A stretch of DNA of 64,000 nucleotides. Source: Macrosoma leucophasiata (Eukaryota > Arthropoda > Insecta > Lepidoptera > Hedylidae). The position numbers and the translations under genes are program-made. The notes beneath the pieces were generated by a model that saw only the letters and a list, made by a program, of their open reading frames with translations, searched no databases and had not been told where the DNA came from. Positions 46,401 through 59,300 of the stretch are shown piece by piece. Within the stretch, counting starts at the first letter, position 1; the number at the start of each line of letters is the position of its first letter. Where the stretch lies: contig JAWQUS010000003.1 in assembly GCA_036365455.1 (NCBI GenBank), forward strand, positions 1,384,001 to 1,448,000. The letters are read 5' to 3'.

Positions 46401-48469
46401 TTGAATGATAATCTTTCTTCTATTTTGCGATGGAGTAAATTTTATAGGCTTGAAGTCAATCCCATTAAAACTCAACTTATAATTATTGGAAGTTCAAGGT
46501 CATTGTCTAAAGTGAACTGGGACACTTCCTAATGTTAAATTTGACAGCCATATTATCCCTTTCAGTAACACTGTTAAAAACTTGGGTATCATTTTAGATA
46601 GTCGTTTATCTTGGGTGGCACAAATTAATAATTTGAGTAAAAAGTTATTTGCAGCTGTACATTCCATAAGAAGGTTGTGTAATTTCTTACCTATGTCCAC
46701 TAAAATTACGCTGGTACATTCCCTATTGTTTCCTATATTTGACTATGCCAACACCTGTTACCTTGATCTAACTAAGGAGCAACTCAATAAATTGGAGCGT
46801 CTTCAGAATTTATGTATTAGGTTTGTATTTGGCTTGCGTAAGTACGACCACGTTTCAGAATTTCGTAAACAGCTTCAATGGCTCCCAATCGCTCTTCGCC
46901 GGAATGCTCATGTGCTATCTCTTCTGTTCAATATACTTTTTAATCCACAAACTCCAACATATTTAAAAGATCGCTTTCATTTTCTTCATCTTTCCAATTC
47001 GCTTACTTTGCGCTCTTCATTCAATTTCAAGCTAAAATATCCTTCCCATTCTACTAACTTTTAAAATAAGTCATTCACTGCCGAAGCAGTTCATTTGTGG
47101 AATGCACTCCCACCATCCATAAGGAGTGCTCAAACATTGGTGTCGTTTAAGTCTAAAGTCAGACAATACTATCTGTCTCTTTAACTCCTTCTTTGCTGCC
47201 TTGTTCTCGGCTCTCTCTTTGAAAACTGTTATTTATTTTTTATGTTTGTATGTTTGTTTTATCCTTGCTCTATTATCAAGTCACTTACTGTTTAATTATA
47301 ATAAGATACTTTTAATTTATCACTATGTTGTACACCCCTACTACTTCCTGAATTGGTTTCTTTACATGTAAGGTTGCCTGGAAGAAATCGCTGTTAGCGA
47401 TAAGGCCGCCTGTTGGTACTTTATGTCCTAATTGTTTTTTCTGTATTGTTTCCTATTGTGTGCAATAAAGAGTATCATTATTATTATTATGACACTCATT
47501 TATTATAATTCACGTTTTATTTTTTTTTACATATACATTAAAAAAATGAAAACAAAACATATATTTTAAAAAATATAAAAAGGTTGTCACCGGTAGCGGG
47601 AGCAGGGTCCAAGCTGTTGGTGGTTAGGGGCTCAGGGGCTTATTATTATTATTATTAAATCTATCTGTATCAGAGAATTATCCTTCATAAATAAAATCCC
47701 TTTCCCGGACAGTATACAAGACACAATAAAAGTTTTATTGTCACAATGTCTGTAGATGTTTACTGTCCGTGAAAGTGTTAACTTATAACTAGAATATGGC
47801 AGAGCTGAACATAACTATATATCGGAAGATAGATAAGGTACTGTCGGGAACCAACACTCTCTGCCACCAGAAAAATAAAAAAATAACATCTTATGATACT
47901 ATACTACAGAATACAATGTTCTCAATTATCAAACGAATCTTCATCATCCCTCCCTCAGCGCGGGAAGCGCAACAGAGGGGGGGGATGGTTCGGGGATTGA
48001 GGGGAATCCTCGTACCCCGGGCCTATCTGCCCTCGAAGCGTCGGGGGCGTGGTCCTAAATGGGGGATTGTGGCACGCGGGGAAACTCACTGAGAGAGGCC
48101 ATATAAATCTCAATTATCTCATACACATTAACAATTTAAAAAACAAATAATACTCACAGCTGGATCAGTTTTGATTTCAAAGTGATTATCACAAAGGTGG
48201 CATTTCATTCGAAACTGATAAACAGGTGTGGTGTAATACATGCCTATCTTCGTCTTCTCAGCATTATATCGCACACCCATGCCTATGTGGTTCTTGCATC
48301 CGTCGCACCAGATGTTGTAGGGCATCTCGAACCTGATTATTAAGATGCCCAAGTGCAGCTTCCTGGCTCTCTCGCGTAGAGCATGGGTCCCGAGAAATTT
48401 GTTCAACCCCCCGACCTTAGGGTCATAGTCGGGAGGGTAGTACAGGTTTTGGCCCTTCCGTTCACCCAT
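42916..48469 (-). CDS. YJU2B: YJU2B/CCDC130, CWC16-family splicing factor (3 exons)
   Basis: Exons 48469-48158, 45157-44897 and 43410-42916 join in phase 0 to 355 residues, a little shorter than the human protein. CWC16/Yju2 proteins act at the first step of pre-mRNA splicing, in or near the catalytic spliceosome. The first 104 residues hold the highly conserved N-terminus: MGERKGQNLYYPPDYDP, LRERARKLHLGILIIRFEMP, a zinc site formed by Cys55, Cys58, Cys90 and Cys93 (WCDGCKN, CHLCDNH), and GMGVRYNAEK. Exon 2 gives NLDYVIVSGARRQENRWDP and SVWKDDYDANCALRRNFR; exon 3 gives KRRKELEE and LLPETEDDRNMASLLAL and ends in GDYSSSGESSE, like the acidic end of the vertebrate protein. ATG at 48467-48469 follows an acceptor-like CAG, so a noncoding first exon lies further upstream. 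Confidence 0.95.
43506..43802 (+). mobile_element. SINE-like family S, reference full-length copy
   Basis: From ACTGGTGGTAGAGCTCCAGT to poly-A, 297 bp. Fixed blocks: GGCACCACCGCATTACCTAA, GTGTTCCGGTCAGGTGGTAA, CCCTGTAATTTCCGGCACAG, GTCTATAGGCTGCAGTCATC, CATCAATGTGAACTGCATGC. I see no clear Pol III A/B boxes. In YJU2B intron 2. Confidence 0.92.
43857..44140 (+). mobile_element. Non-LTR reverse transcriptase fragment, part 1
   Basis: Codes for NQTKSTQVTFALRKGVCPPL, SAKYLGIHLDRRLTW and MVVYKAIR, the post-catalytic region of a Jockey-like RT. Split from part 2 by the SINE-like insertion at 44141-44438. Confidence 0.88.
44141..44438 (+). mobile_element. SINE-like family S inserted in a LINE fragment
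   Basis: Full-length copy with a 20+ bp A run. The LINE frame resumes straight after it (LWGTASNSNIEILERFQ). Confidence 0.92.
44439..44735 (+). mobile_element. Non-LTR reverse transcriptase fragment, part 2
   Basis: Codes for NIEILERFQTKAMRSLFGIP and YQRKLASHANALAAQLAGSG, the C-terminal part of a Jockey-like RT. No catalytic core remains. Confidence 0.85.
44897..45157 (-). CDS. YJU2B: YJU2B coding exon 2
   Basis: Acceptor TTTCAG, donor GTTGGT, 87 codons. Starts NLDYVIVSGA, ends SVWKDDYDANCALRRNFR. Confidence 0.93.
45368..45450 (+). mobile_element. Relic of non-LTR C-terminus ([10 protein letters not shown] family)
   Basis: CCAGGATATCTGGCGCTCTG, CTACCCCGTTAGGGACCTGG; coding sense is + here. 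Confidence 0.65.
45545..47495 (+). mobile_element. 5'-truncated non-LTR retrotransposon with frameshifted RT
   Basis: 45639-46532 codes for the RT core (SDYRSISILPLLSKVLERLI, LQSGFRPGHSTTTALI, PQGGVLSPLLFAIFINL, YADDLQIYSH). After a frameshift near 46510-46540 the frame resumes (VKNLGIILDSRLSW, LERLQNLCIRFVFGL, QLQWLPIALRRNAHVLSLLF). Stops break the end (47062), after which AVHLWNALPPSIRSAQ and KSKVRQYYLSL finish it. The 3' end is AATAAAG and (ATT)n. No endonuclease domain. CR1/Jockey-type; dead. A snap-back lies at 45605-45637. Confidence 0.9.
45605..45637. repeat. Perfect 13-bp hairpin in LINE sequence
   Basis: TTTATACATTAAT and its complement around 7 nt; interrupts the LINE reading frame after IHRDLYIN. 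Confidence 0.9.
47500..48120. other. Rest of YJU2B intron 1, with G-rich segment
   Basis: TTATTA microsatellite at 47639-47658. G-rich patch at 47955-48090 (GAGGGGGGGGATGG, GCGTCGGGGGCGTGG) that I cannot assign; otherwise AT-rich. Confidence 0.45.
48158..48469 (-). CDS. YJU2B: YJU2B coding exon 1
   Basis: 104 codons from ATG; donor GTGAGT. Contains the zinc-binding cysteines and the YNIWCDGCKNHIGMGVRYN signature. Confidence 0.95.
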
Positions 48470-48479
48470 TTTGCTTGTT

Positions 48480-49455
48480 TATTCCTGCAAAACAATTACT
48501 TAAAGGTTCATTTCGTAGTTGTAGAACTATAACATAATAGGTAAACAACACTGGGGGTTTTATTCATAGAAATTGTGTTAACGTACGTATGCTAATAGTA
48601 AAAGCTAATTTTGAAATTATATCCCAAGAGTTTTACAGTAATTACAGCTAAGTACGAATAGAAAATTTTTGAAAGAAAATAAAATTCTGCAGTTTAGCAA
48701 TTTGCAAAACATTCTTTGACACTGACATTTATGTGACATTTCCGTTTTTTTGTTGGTTTGACATTGACATTTTGTCAGTGTTACAAGACAGTAAATGGGC
48801 CTGGTTAGAACTCAGCCAATTTTCTTTCTTTCATAAGCCGGGACCGTACACATATTTGTTTAATTAACGGGATTATATTCGGGATCTGTAAACGACTTCC
48901 ATTGAAAATAAATGAATTAGGTAACACTTAGTATGCTTGTATCGTCGGTAAGAAACGCGAGTTGGACTTTCAAGAAGCGCCGCACGTTTTACAATCGTAG
49001 TCGAGGATTGAAGCTACCTATTGTAGCTTCCTAATTATATATAGGCGACCCATATCTAAAGATCAGAAGGTCCATAGTCTACTGTGTGCCGGCCTACTTA
49101 CACTGACTGCCGGATGGCACTGGCTGTTACGCTATTCGCAACAAGTCTACAGCTTGTAGTTGGGTGATCGTTGTTTGGATCGAATTAGATCTTTCCTGAA
49201 TCTGGCGGTCATGGCAGCAGGTTTATTGGGTTTACGTAGGCACTACGTCTAGAGACGGCATTAGGCACCACTTCACCGGGAAATTGATTAGGGCAGATGA
49301 CTCTCAGTCTGAGAGCAGGTGCAATGATACCGTGATGCCAAACAGAGATTGATTTTAGGGGACTTTACATAGTAGGTTATTTACCACTACAATTTTCAAA
49401 TATTTCTTTACGTCTTTACGTGCAATGTAGGGGTTTGTTTCTCCAAGTATATTTT
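48480..49455. promoter_or_regulatory. Divergent YJU2B/WDTC1 upstream region
   Basis: The two start codons face away from each other across 1.66 kb. No TATA box is clear; the YJU2B first exon and promoter should lie here. Apart from worn repeats I see no definite sites. Confidence 0.4.
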
Positions 49456-49456
49456 T

Positions 49457-49593
49457 ACTGGTGGTATAATAATAGTAACGAAGTCAAAGGAACAGGTCAG
49501 GAGGAATCATCTTGTTACCAGACAATGCTTTATCCATTTGCCGCTAAAGAGTTCAACCCTATCGTGTTCTAGTCAGGTGGTACTCGCTTACAA
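49457..49593 (+). mobile_element. SINE-like family S, old worn copy
   Basis: ACTGGTGGTATAATAATAG ... TTTGCCGCTAAAGAGTTCAA ... CGTGTTCTAGTCAGGTGGTA; only the first half remains. Confidence 0.65.
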
Positions 49594-49799
49594 AATATTA
49601 TAGACATTTATAAATACCGATTATTTTTAATATCGATATTTCTCAGTTCTTTAATATATCGTTGCATTCTTAGCCACATCCCAAAATTGTTCCTAATCTT
49701 GATGAAATTATACAAATTGGATTGTGCAGTAAGTGAGCGATATTTAGAAAGAGTATGCCTAAAGCTTTTTCGTAAATAAAACTGCGTAAAAATTAAGTA

Positions 49800-49960
49800 A
49801 TGTTATAAATACCGTGAACGCACCGATAACACACAACAAATGGCTGAATTGGCTGGCAACAAAGACAGCTGTTTGACAGCTTTGATTATTTTCGAAAGAA
49901 AAATCTCCTCTCTCCTTTATCAAAGAAATAGCTTTTTCTAGATTCAAGATAAAATACTCG
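49800..49960 (-). repeat. Dispersed repeat R7, copy upstream of WDTC1
   Basis: On the - strand CTTGAATCTAGAAAAAGC to CAGCCATTTGTTGTGTGTTA. Second copy on + at 59758-59890, about 90% alike. Confidence 0.8.
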
Positions 49961-50127
49961 ATCCAATTCGCGCTCAGCTCTCAGGCTTTAAATCACGTTT
50001 GTATACAAATCATATTGTGATGCGTGTTGAAATGTGTTCTACTATTATTAGCTCCTGCAACAGTTAGTGATGGTACTGGTCTGATTGTAATGATTGATCA
50101 GACTTATTGAGAGGACAGTCAGCAGCG

Positions 50128-50321
50128 ATGGGGCGGCGGGAGCCTGCTTGGACGCGGGGCACGGTGGGCCTGACGGCTGCCCGGGAGAGGGGTGACGTCG
50201 ATAGGAAATTTCAGAATAGACTAACGGTCACACGCAGCCTGATAGACAGACTTGGTCTAGAAAAGGAGCTCCACGGGCATATGGGATGCGTGAACTGCCT
50301 GGAATGGAACCATGATGGATC
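50128..50321 (+). CDS. WDTC1: WDTC1 exon 1
   Basis: From ATG to donor GTAAGT, phase 2 out. MGRREPAWTRGTVGLTAARE, then LIDRLGLEKELHGHMGCVNC, the first WD repeat. Confidence 0.93.
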
Positions 50322-53300
50322 GTAAGTGATGCTTTTGCTCTTTCAAGAGATAAATTTGATCATGGTAGTGCCTAGTCGTAATGATTTTTGTTTATTTTAG
50401 TGTCCTGGCGTCAGCATCTGATGATCTGCACGTGATCCTGTGGGATCCCTACAGATATCGGCAGCTTAATAATATTTCTACCGGGCACACTGGGAATATA
50501 TTCTCTGTGAAGGTTAGTTTGACCTCTGTAGTTGTTTATGTTATTAATTATTTATGTACATGAGTGATACTTGTCTGCTTGGTTTATTTTCTGTTTTGAT
50601 TACTATAAAATTATTGTAATATATAAAACATGCATGGAACAAACACTTGTTATAGATCACAGATTATAGAACAAGAATCAAACACTTATTATAGATAAAA
50701 TATTTTATTTATCAAAAGTCAATACTTAGAAAATTGCTAGTGAAAAGGTGGAGTTTCAATATGGAATTAAAGGAAGTCCTCATACCTCACAGGAACATTG
50801 ATCACCTAATCTGGCTATTGTATGTATGTACGCTCACACCAAGCCCCTTACCGGGTAGGCAGAGTCTGGCAGAGAGAGTGGATTGCCAGATATCCCTGTC
50901 CTGACACACCTCCTATTCATTTTCTACATTTTTCATCATGCATGCCGATTCTTTCTGACTATTGTCAAATGGTGATAAGTATATTTTACCATTTAGATGG
51001 TGATGTCATATTAATTTCTGGCATAGAGTGAAAGACCTGAAACTTAGTTGATATTCCTGATTGGTCTGCATCTTCATTTTGACTTGTAGTTTCTTAGTGA
51101 CCTCGGGGTTGGAAAATTAAAAGTATGTTACTGAAAAGTAATGTTACTCATGAATTCTACTATTTAACTATTTTATATTTAAATAGATCTTAGAATTACT
51201 AGATAGTTATCAGTGTATGGCAGTCTCACAATGTCTACTGCATGACCCAGGGCTCTAGGCATCTGCAAGAACTAACCTGCTTATTTAAAAAATGATTGCT
51301 ATGATAGCTGCTATTCATTTCAAAAACTGCTTAATTTGCAGAAAATTTGCAATGCATTATTTATTATTAAAACAAAACTTAACAGCAGAATAATAAAGTG
51401 ATGTTATGCCGAGTTGTTTTTGTTTATGCAGAGTAACTATGATTTTGCTATTATGCTGCATTATTATTTTTATATACCTATCAAGAATGACAAATAAATA
51501 TTTGCCCATAAAATTAGGTATATTGTACTTCTTTTATGTTACGAAAATGGCAACTAAGCATGGATGTTAAGTGATGACTGCAGTCTATAGACATCTACAC
51601 AAAACCAGAGGTCAGTTTCAGTTTAGTTTCAGGTCAAAATGCAAATGCAATGTCCTTGAGAGCTTAGCTGTATGCCTGTGTGATTAATTACGGCCCATAT
51701 ATGACCATCTAACCAGAACACAATAGTGCTGAACACTGCCATTTGGCAGCAGATAGATTAGGTACTAAGGTGCTTCTGGAGTCCCTGCACAGAGTTCCAG
51801 TGTAGGGACTCCAGAAGCACCTTAGTACCTAATCTATCTGCTGCCAAATGGCAGTGTTCCCGCTGGCACACTGCAGACACTCGGCTCAAATTCTATACAA
51901 ACAGTTATTCTGTTTACCTACTACACAGACATCAATCAGGACGTGTTTTTACACGCACACATACAGTTGCCCGCTCGCGACCTCAGTATACGAGGCTTTC
52001 GGCGTGGGTCTAAAGGGGAGGTGCAGGCTGTCAGAAGGGAAATCAGGCAGGACCTCGAAGTGTCCATTCTATACATAGTATTATTACATATTATACTCTG
52101 GTCTAGATGAAGTATTTCAAAACATTAACACCCTTATTCATAAACATACATTAGATACGTTTAGCTATAGAATGCTTTGTCTTTGTCAGTTGCATTGTCA
52201 AATGTGCAGGACAAAGGAGAGATTAGCAACACTTTAGTTAAAATACGTTTATAAATAAGGGGGTATGATTATATACACATTTGGTGCCTAAATCACTTAA
52301 AATGTAACAATGGTAGTAAAGTTGAATCAAGAACCAGCCATTTGAATATTTACATACGTAATTGTGTCAATAGTTTCATGATTTCACTGAAATTTAAATT
52401 CGACCATGTTTAGTTTTAAAATAAACTGGTATTTGCTGTTCTTCTAGTATAACTATGTCGAATGAGCGAATGACTAAACAGATATACAATGCGAATGTGG
52501 ATGGTTGCAGAGGCCCAGGAAGACCAAGGCTGACCTACCATGACCAAATAGGTCGAATTCTGTCTGATGGTGGGGTCAAAAGTCTTAGGAATCGGCGTGC
52601 ATGTATGAAGAGAATGATGAAGGTAGATGAGGCACGAGAGGTTTGTCTGAACCGGGATGTCTGGCGCTCTACACTCTCTGCCTACCCCGTTAGGGACCTG
52701 GCGTGAAGATACATACATACATACTATTTTGATAAGATTAATTATTATTGAAACAAAGTAGGTATATAAATAGATAACACATTTATATTACACAGCCAGA
52801 ATACTATTATAGATCTGTATGATTTATGATTGGTAATTTCTGTAATTATAAAAATTTTACTTGATGCAAGCTTAGTATTTCAAAAGGGTATGTGGAGATA
52901 ATAGATCTCTACATTCATGCGTAATTGTATAGCTTTAGTATACATGCTTCAGCTACAGGCACAATGTCATCGTCCCAGCATATGTGTGGTTTTCCTCTCT
53001 TACGATTTCCGAGCAGTCCCAACCATGAGGTCACTTTTTTTAATTTAGTAGTAGATGTTTTAATTGTAGTGCATTTCATTTGCATACTTATTGAAATTAT
53101 AGAATGTATTTTAATTTATGTTATTGGCAACTTTCTACAAACTACATTAATTATTAAATGATGACAAATGAAATTTATTTACTTAGATGGTTTTAAAATT
53201 ATTATAATATGTGAAATGTCAAATATATATAAATAGGACGAATTATTAATCTACATAAGGTATATTTAATTGTTAGTTAAATAAATTTGAATGTTATATA

Positions 53301-56300
53301 ATAATAATAATTAAATATTAGAATAACAATTTGCAGCACCTGGAAAAGGTAACTAAGTACTGTAAAAATATTATTTAAGATCTTTGTATAAACTTAGTTG
53401 GCAAATAAAGAATTGAATTGAATTGAATACATAAGGCTGATAAGTGTGTAATTTGGAAGAATGTTGTCAACGATGACTCAACAGATATATGAGTTATCTA
53501 TGTAACTTCCATCAATTTATGTTTAACATTCGTTTTAATAATATATCGGATCTATTTACTAATACCTATCTAATATATTATAATGTAATGATGAGTCATG
53601 ATACGATCATAATAATTAAGATAAGTAAATAAAATAGGAATGTGGCGAGGTCACACATAATATACAAAAACTTGTGCTTTCCACATAATTATTACGAAGT
53701 GGATATTATTGCTACCCTCTTTCTTGTGTTTTCATTGTTTGTTCTAACAGATGTGAGGAAGTTTAAGGAAATCACAGAAGAAATGAAGAAAATAAAACAG
53801 TATTTGAACCTGTGACCTCTGGATAACTAGCCTAGCCGCTTTATTACACTACACATTGTGGGGCTTTAGTAGCTTATTGGCAGTGGAAAAGTAGCTTTCA
53901 GTGCCTGACATGTTAATGCCTGATATTTTTAGCGCATAAAACATAACCAGCATAAGAGGTGCAAGGTCATAACAAACAATTTATATTATAAACCTATACT
54001 TATCTCTATTTTCTCAGGAGGAAAACACGCGTCAATACAACCGTTACGACCCATTTTTGCTTATTCTATCACAAGATTAAACTTGAGCCTATTGAATATA
54101 TATTGTACGAGTTGTCCCCGCGACTTCGTCCGCGTAAGAATTTATGATTGTTCTGTATCTACCCGGACGAAGTCGTGGGCGAAGCTAGTATAAAAGTAGC
54201 CTAAGTTACTCCTTATTACATCAGCTATCTGGCAGTAAAAGCCCCGTCAAAATCGGTCCAGCCGTTTCCAAGATTAGCCCCGCCAAACAGACAGACAGAC
54301 AGACAGATAGATAGACAAAAATTATAAAAAAAATAGTTTTGGTATATGTATCGTGTATACATACGCATATGCATTTAGTAAAAAGCGGTTATTTTAATAT
54401 TACAAACAGACACTCCAATTTTATTTATTTGTTTAGATATGAGGCCCTTTCTAACAACCTCCGCCTTTTCTAGCACCCCCCGCCTTTTCTAGCACAGGGT
54501 CAATAAATAGCTTGATCCTCATGAGCTCCGACTTACTCGTATCTTTCATCACAGGGTCAAAGTATCTTGAGTCTCGTGAGTGGTCACGCAACTGAGTTGA
54601 AACTTCTATTTGTCGATATGCAATATTGGTCTGCAAGCTTGTCGGGCACTCTTTCTCTCTTTCAATTAATATCATGCTTTAGCTGTGCCTTATATTTGTT
54701 GCAGTTCCTAACAAAAGATACGTTAGTAACGTGCGCAGCGGACGGGTCGGTGCGCGGGCGGTCGATCGAGAGCGGCGCCAGCGTGCACGAGTGCTCTTGC
54801 CACTGCGCGCGAGTCAAGCGGCTCGCCGTCGCACCAGACAACCATAACTTGCTGTGGTCTGCCGGCGAGGATGGACTTGTGCTGTGAGTATGAGTTTCAC
54901 CCTGGGTTGCACCACGACTTTTGTTAAAGTTAAAGTTATTCTAACAACAACATCCTTTTCTAAATTAAAGAAATCTGTTAAAGTTAGAGCAGGGTGTGAA
55001 ATGGAATTGGCAAACAAGCATGCAGTTCACATTGATGTTAAGTGATGACTGCAGCCTATAGACGCACAAAGACCAAGGTAAAAATGCAGATGCGTTGCCA
55101 CTCCTGAGGCCTAAGGTGTTATGCCACTGTGCCGGAAATTACAGGGCCGTACATTACCACCTGACCGGAACACGATAGTGCTGAACACTACCATTTAGCG
55201 GCAAGTATATTATGTAATGCGGTGGTGCCTACGCCTATGTTACAAGAACTTTAACTTTTACAAAAGTCGTGTTGCAACCCAGGCTTAGAATGAGATTTAG
55301 AGATATATACGTACGAATTTACTTTCAGCAAAGTATGCTAAGGAGTGTTAGTAAAGTGTGAGTTTTGGCAGTTCTAAGCGTACTTTGATCAAATTAACGT
55401 CGTAGTGGGGTCTGCGAATCTCACCCTTAAAATCACCCGGCCTTTCGGTAGCAAGCAGTCTAAAATTTGTCTGACAGAAGATGAAAATTATTATGTGGAG
55501 CCGGACGCAGTTTGCAATCAAGATTAAATAAGGGGAAATCATTGGTTTCGTCACAGGGATTTTGGGAGGTCATGACTTGCATAAGTGTGATTTCGATTTT
55601 TCACGAGTTTTTCTGTCAATATTGTCTGATTTTTGGCGTTCCATACCTACTCTCTACCTACCCCGTGAGGGACTTGGCGTGAAGATGCGTAAATACGAGT
55701 ATATACTTATTGTCTGATTTTGGGGAGGGAGGATCATGACCCCTATGATCTCTCGTCTATGATCCGTCCATTATTGACATCACATCTCCGGGCATATTAA
55801 CAAAAAATAATCCGTACCTCTTACCGCCGGAGCCGAGAATCGACTCAAAAACCCAGTGTAGCAGCCTGTTAGCGCTTGATTAGCACTGAAGATTTTTCTT
55901 CTCCATCTTTTCAGCCAGCACGACCTGCGTATCCAGCACCGTTGCAACGCGGACGCGTACAACGTGCTCATCAACCTTCTCAACCACCTGGGGCGGTACG
56001 CGGAGGCCAAATGTCTCGCTGTCAACCCGCGCCGCCCTTACCAGCTTGCTGTTGGTGCGAATGACTTTTACGTGCGCCTGTACGATACGCGCATGATCAA
56101 ACTGTCGCAGCTACAGGTGAGGCTCTTTGTGTGTTTCGGGGAAGTGTAGAGGAATACTTGGCGTCGGTAAACGCTTTTGCGTACTAGCGGAAGATTCTTC
56201 CGCTCGTGTTATCAGTCAACCGAAGAATGGCGGTCAAACTTTCCAATAGGGCGATAGTGAATAACGCAGGACGGGCAGCGTGCTACCATAAAACTACCGC

Positions 56301-59300
56301 CTGTGCGATCGATATTCCTCATACCATGTGTGGCGATTATGGCATATCTACCCAGATGTTGCAAAACTGTAGGAGACACAGCATCTTTGGTCCCCCAAAG
56401 ATGCTGTTTCTGGTTGTCTGTCTGTCTGTCTGATGCTGGTTTTTGTCCTGCAGTGGACGTCTTCTGTCGTTGTCAATCGACTGAAATGATAACGATCGAG
56501 GTATTAGGTCGACAAATGTGTCCGAACAACTAAATTTTCGTTGAATATTTCAGTGAAATAGTACTTTATACATATGCGGGGCGGGAGTAAGTCCAGTTAA
56601 GGGTGTTGACGGGATGCTGGTGGACCATGTCTTCATCGCGAGCTTAGAGACTGCCGCAGACAGCCTACTTCACTCAGTGGCGTATACGTTTAACGCATGT
56701 CGTACGTATTCAAACCCAGTTTGTTTTGCAGGTAACATCAGTGACGTCGCGCATGTTGTGGGAGCGGCAGAACATGCGGTGCTCGCGGGCCGGCGTCGGC
56801 GACCCCGACAACAACATACCGCGCGAGGCGGTCCAGTACTTTGCCCCGGGTGAGTACACCTTCACCTACCTCTTCGCCTAATACAAACATGAACAATTAG
56901 AAAGCATCCTACAAAAAGATAGTACAAGAAACACATTCAATCAGTTCACTAAACACATTGTCAACACCTTAAAGCAGCTCAACAATACATGAGATATCAT
57001 CACATAATAACTAAACTCAAAATACATATCTAACCCACTCTATACACACCTTTCATCTTGATACTGACTTAAGTCGCCCGTAAACCGTAGCGAGGACTTC
57101 TGTCAAGTCATCCACAACATTACTTACTCCTCTTGTTTAATTATACAAAGGAGAGAAAGAAAAAAAAAATACAAACATGAAATACATGAAATACTTGTAT
57201 GGAAGTTACTTTGTTTGGCGCTCCAATTTCATTTGACAGTTAACACGCTGAACAAAGAACAAGGGTTGGGCCCGCACCTTGTACACTATATCAAAAGATA
57301 GAGATAAATACGTAGAATCATGGAAAAATACTGAAAAAACAATTTGAATCATTGGTTTTTTTGTCCGGAATATTTATTTTATGTAATATTTGTGTAATAA
57401 ATAATAATAATAATAAATACGCTTACACTCACAGCCCCACACTAGGTATAAACCTGTATCGTGGGTGCCGTTATAAACACACAACACATACACAAACACC
57501 CAGACCCGAAACAAATATCTGTAGATCATACAAATATTTGTCCCGGTGCGGGGATTGAACCCGCGACCCTTCGAATCAAACGGTGGTTTCGCACCGCTGG
57601 ACTAACCGGGTCGTCAAGTCGTATGACAACAATATGTCATTATATTGCTACTATGACATTCTTGTTCTTGAAATATACTTGCGACAGTTAATTGAAGGTA
57701 TAAAAGACGAATTGAATAGCTGAAAATGATTTAGTATTTTATGCTTCCTTTCTCAATCCTTGTATCCTATATACAAGGTGCAGGCCCAAGATCCGTACAT
57801 TTTGGAACATATCCTTTAGTAAACAATGCATTTTTATTTTCCAGGCCATCTATCAATGGAGCCGAATGATTACACGTTTCCCAAGAAAGCGACGACGTAC
57901 GTGGCTTTCAGTCATGACGGCAACGAGCTGCTAGTCAACTTAGGCTCGGAGCAGGTAAACATTGTTTGATAAATGTGGTTAGATATTTACAGTGCTCATC
58001 AAGAAATAATGCACATCGAGCCTATGAAAGTGACAATCGCCTAGTTTCGCCTTTATAGAGCGTTATATCTACTATACACTGCCTACGTAAGCATCCGTAT
58101 TCTGGTATTGATCCAAATTTGATCAAAATGGTCGACAAACGTCAAATAGGTAAGGTGCGAAAGAGATAACGCTCTACAGATCCGAAATAAGCCGACGTCT
58201 CTTCCTTAGGTCGATGTGCATTATTTTTTGTTGGATTCTTACTTAGGTAAAAAATATGTGTGCGAGGTAGAAGTGAAACCTTCAAAATGTTCACCAGAGA
58301 CACTGTATAATGCTTCCTATCTTATTTTCTCCATCGTTAAATCTTATAAATTTATGTGTCTGTCTCTTTTTACTGTCGCAAAACACAACGACAATAAAAA
58401 GATTTCACTTAAAAAAAAAAAGATTTTTTTTTTGGAATGTTTGTGTAACATTTGCCACCGTCGGTTCCCAGGTGTACCTGTTCGACATAAACACGCCGCG
58501 GCGGCCGGTGCTGGTGGAGAGCTTCATCATCGAACACAACCACGGCCACGGCGCCCGCGAGCGCAAGGAGCGCCCCCCCGGGCCCCTCGCGCGCGGGCCC
58601 GAGCCCCCCGGGACCCCCGCGCGGGGGCCCGAGCCCGCCGCCAGCCCCCCCGACGGGCTGCCCGACGCGCCCCTGCACCACATGCCGGAGAGGTTGCGCC
58701 TGTTGAAGGATATGGTGAATATACGATGTAGGAGTAGAAAGTCCCAGTGGACGGATTAAGGTCATCAGAAGCCCGGGTCGGCATTAGGAGGCGCCTAGGA
58801 CCCCGTATTATGGGGCTGTTAAAAATACGCTTCCACTCACAGCTCCACATTAGGTATTATAGTAGTAGATGTCGTTGTACACATACAAACAACACATACA
58901 CATTCATACTGGTGGTAGAGCTCCAGTGGCGGAGATCGCGGGCGTAGGCACCACCGCATTACCCAATATACTTGCCGCTAAATGGTAGTGTTCAGCACAA
59001 TCGTGATTCGGTCGGGTGGTAATGTACGGCCCTGTAATTTCCGGCATAGAGGCATAACAGCTAAGGCCTCAGGAGTGGTGACGCATCTGCATTTTGACCT
59101 TGGTCTTTATGTGGGTGTCTATAGGCTGCAGTCATCACTTAACATCAATGTGAACATGCTTGTTTGCCACTTTCATTACATATAAAAATAAAATACCCAG
59201 ACCCGAAACAAATATCTGTAGGCCATACAAATATTGGTTTCGGTGCGGGGATCAAACCCGCAACCCTTCGAATCAAACGGTGGTCTAAATGGGTCGTCAA

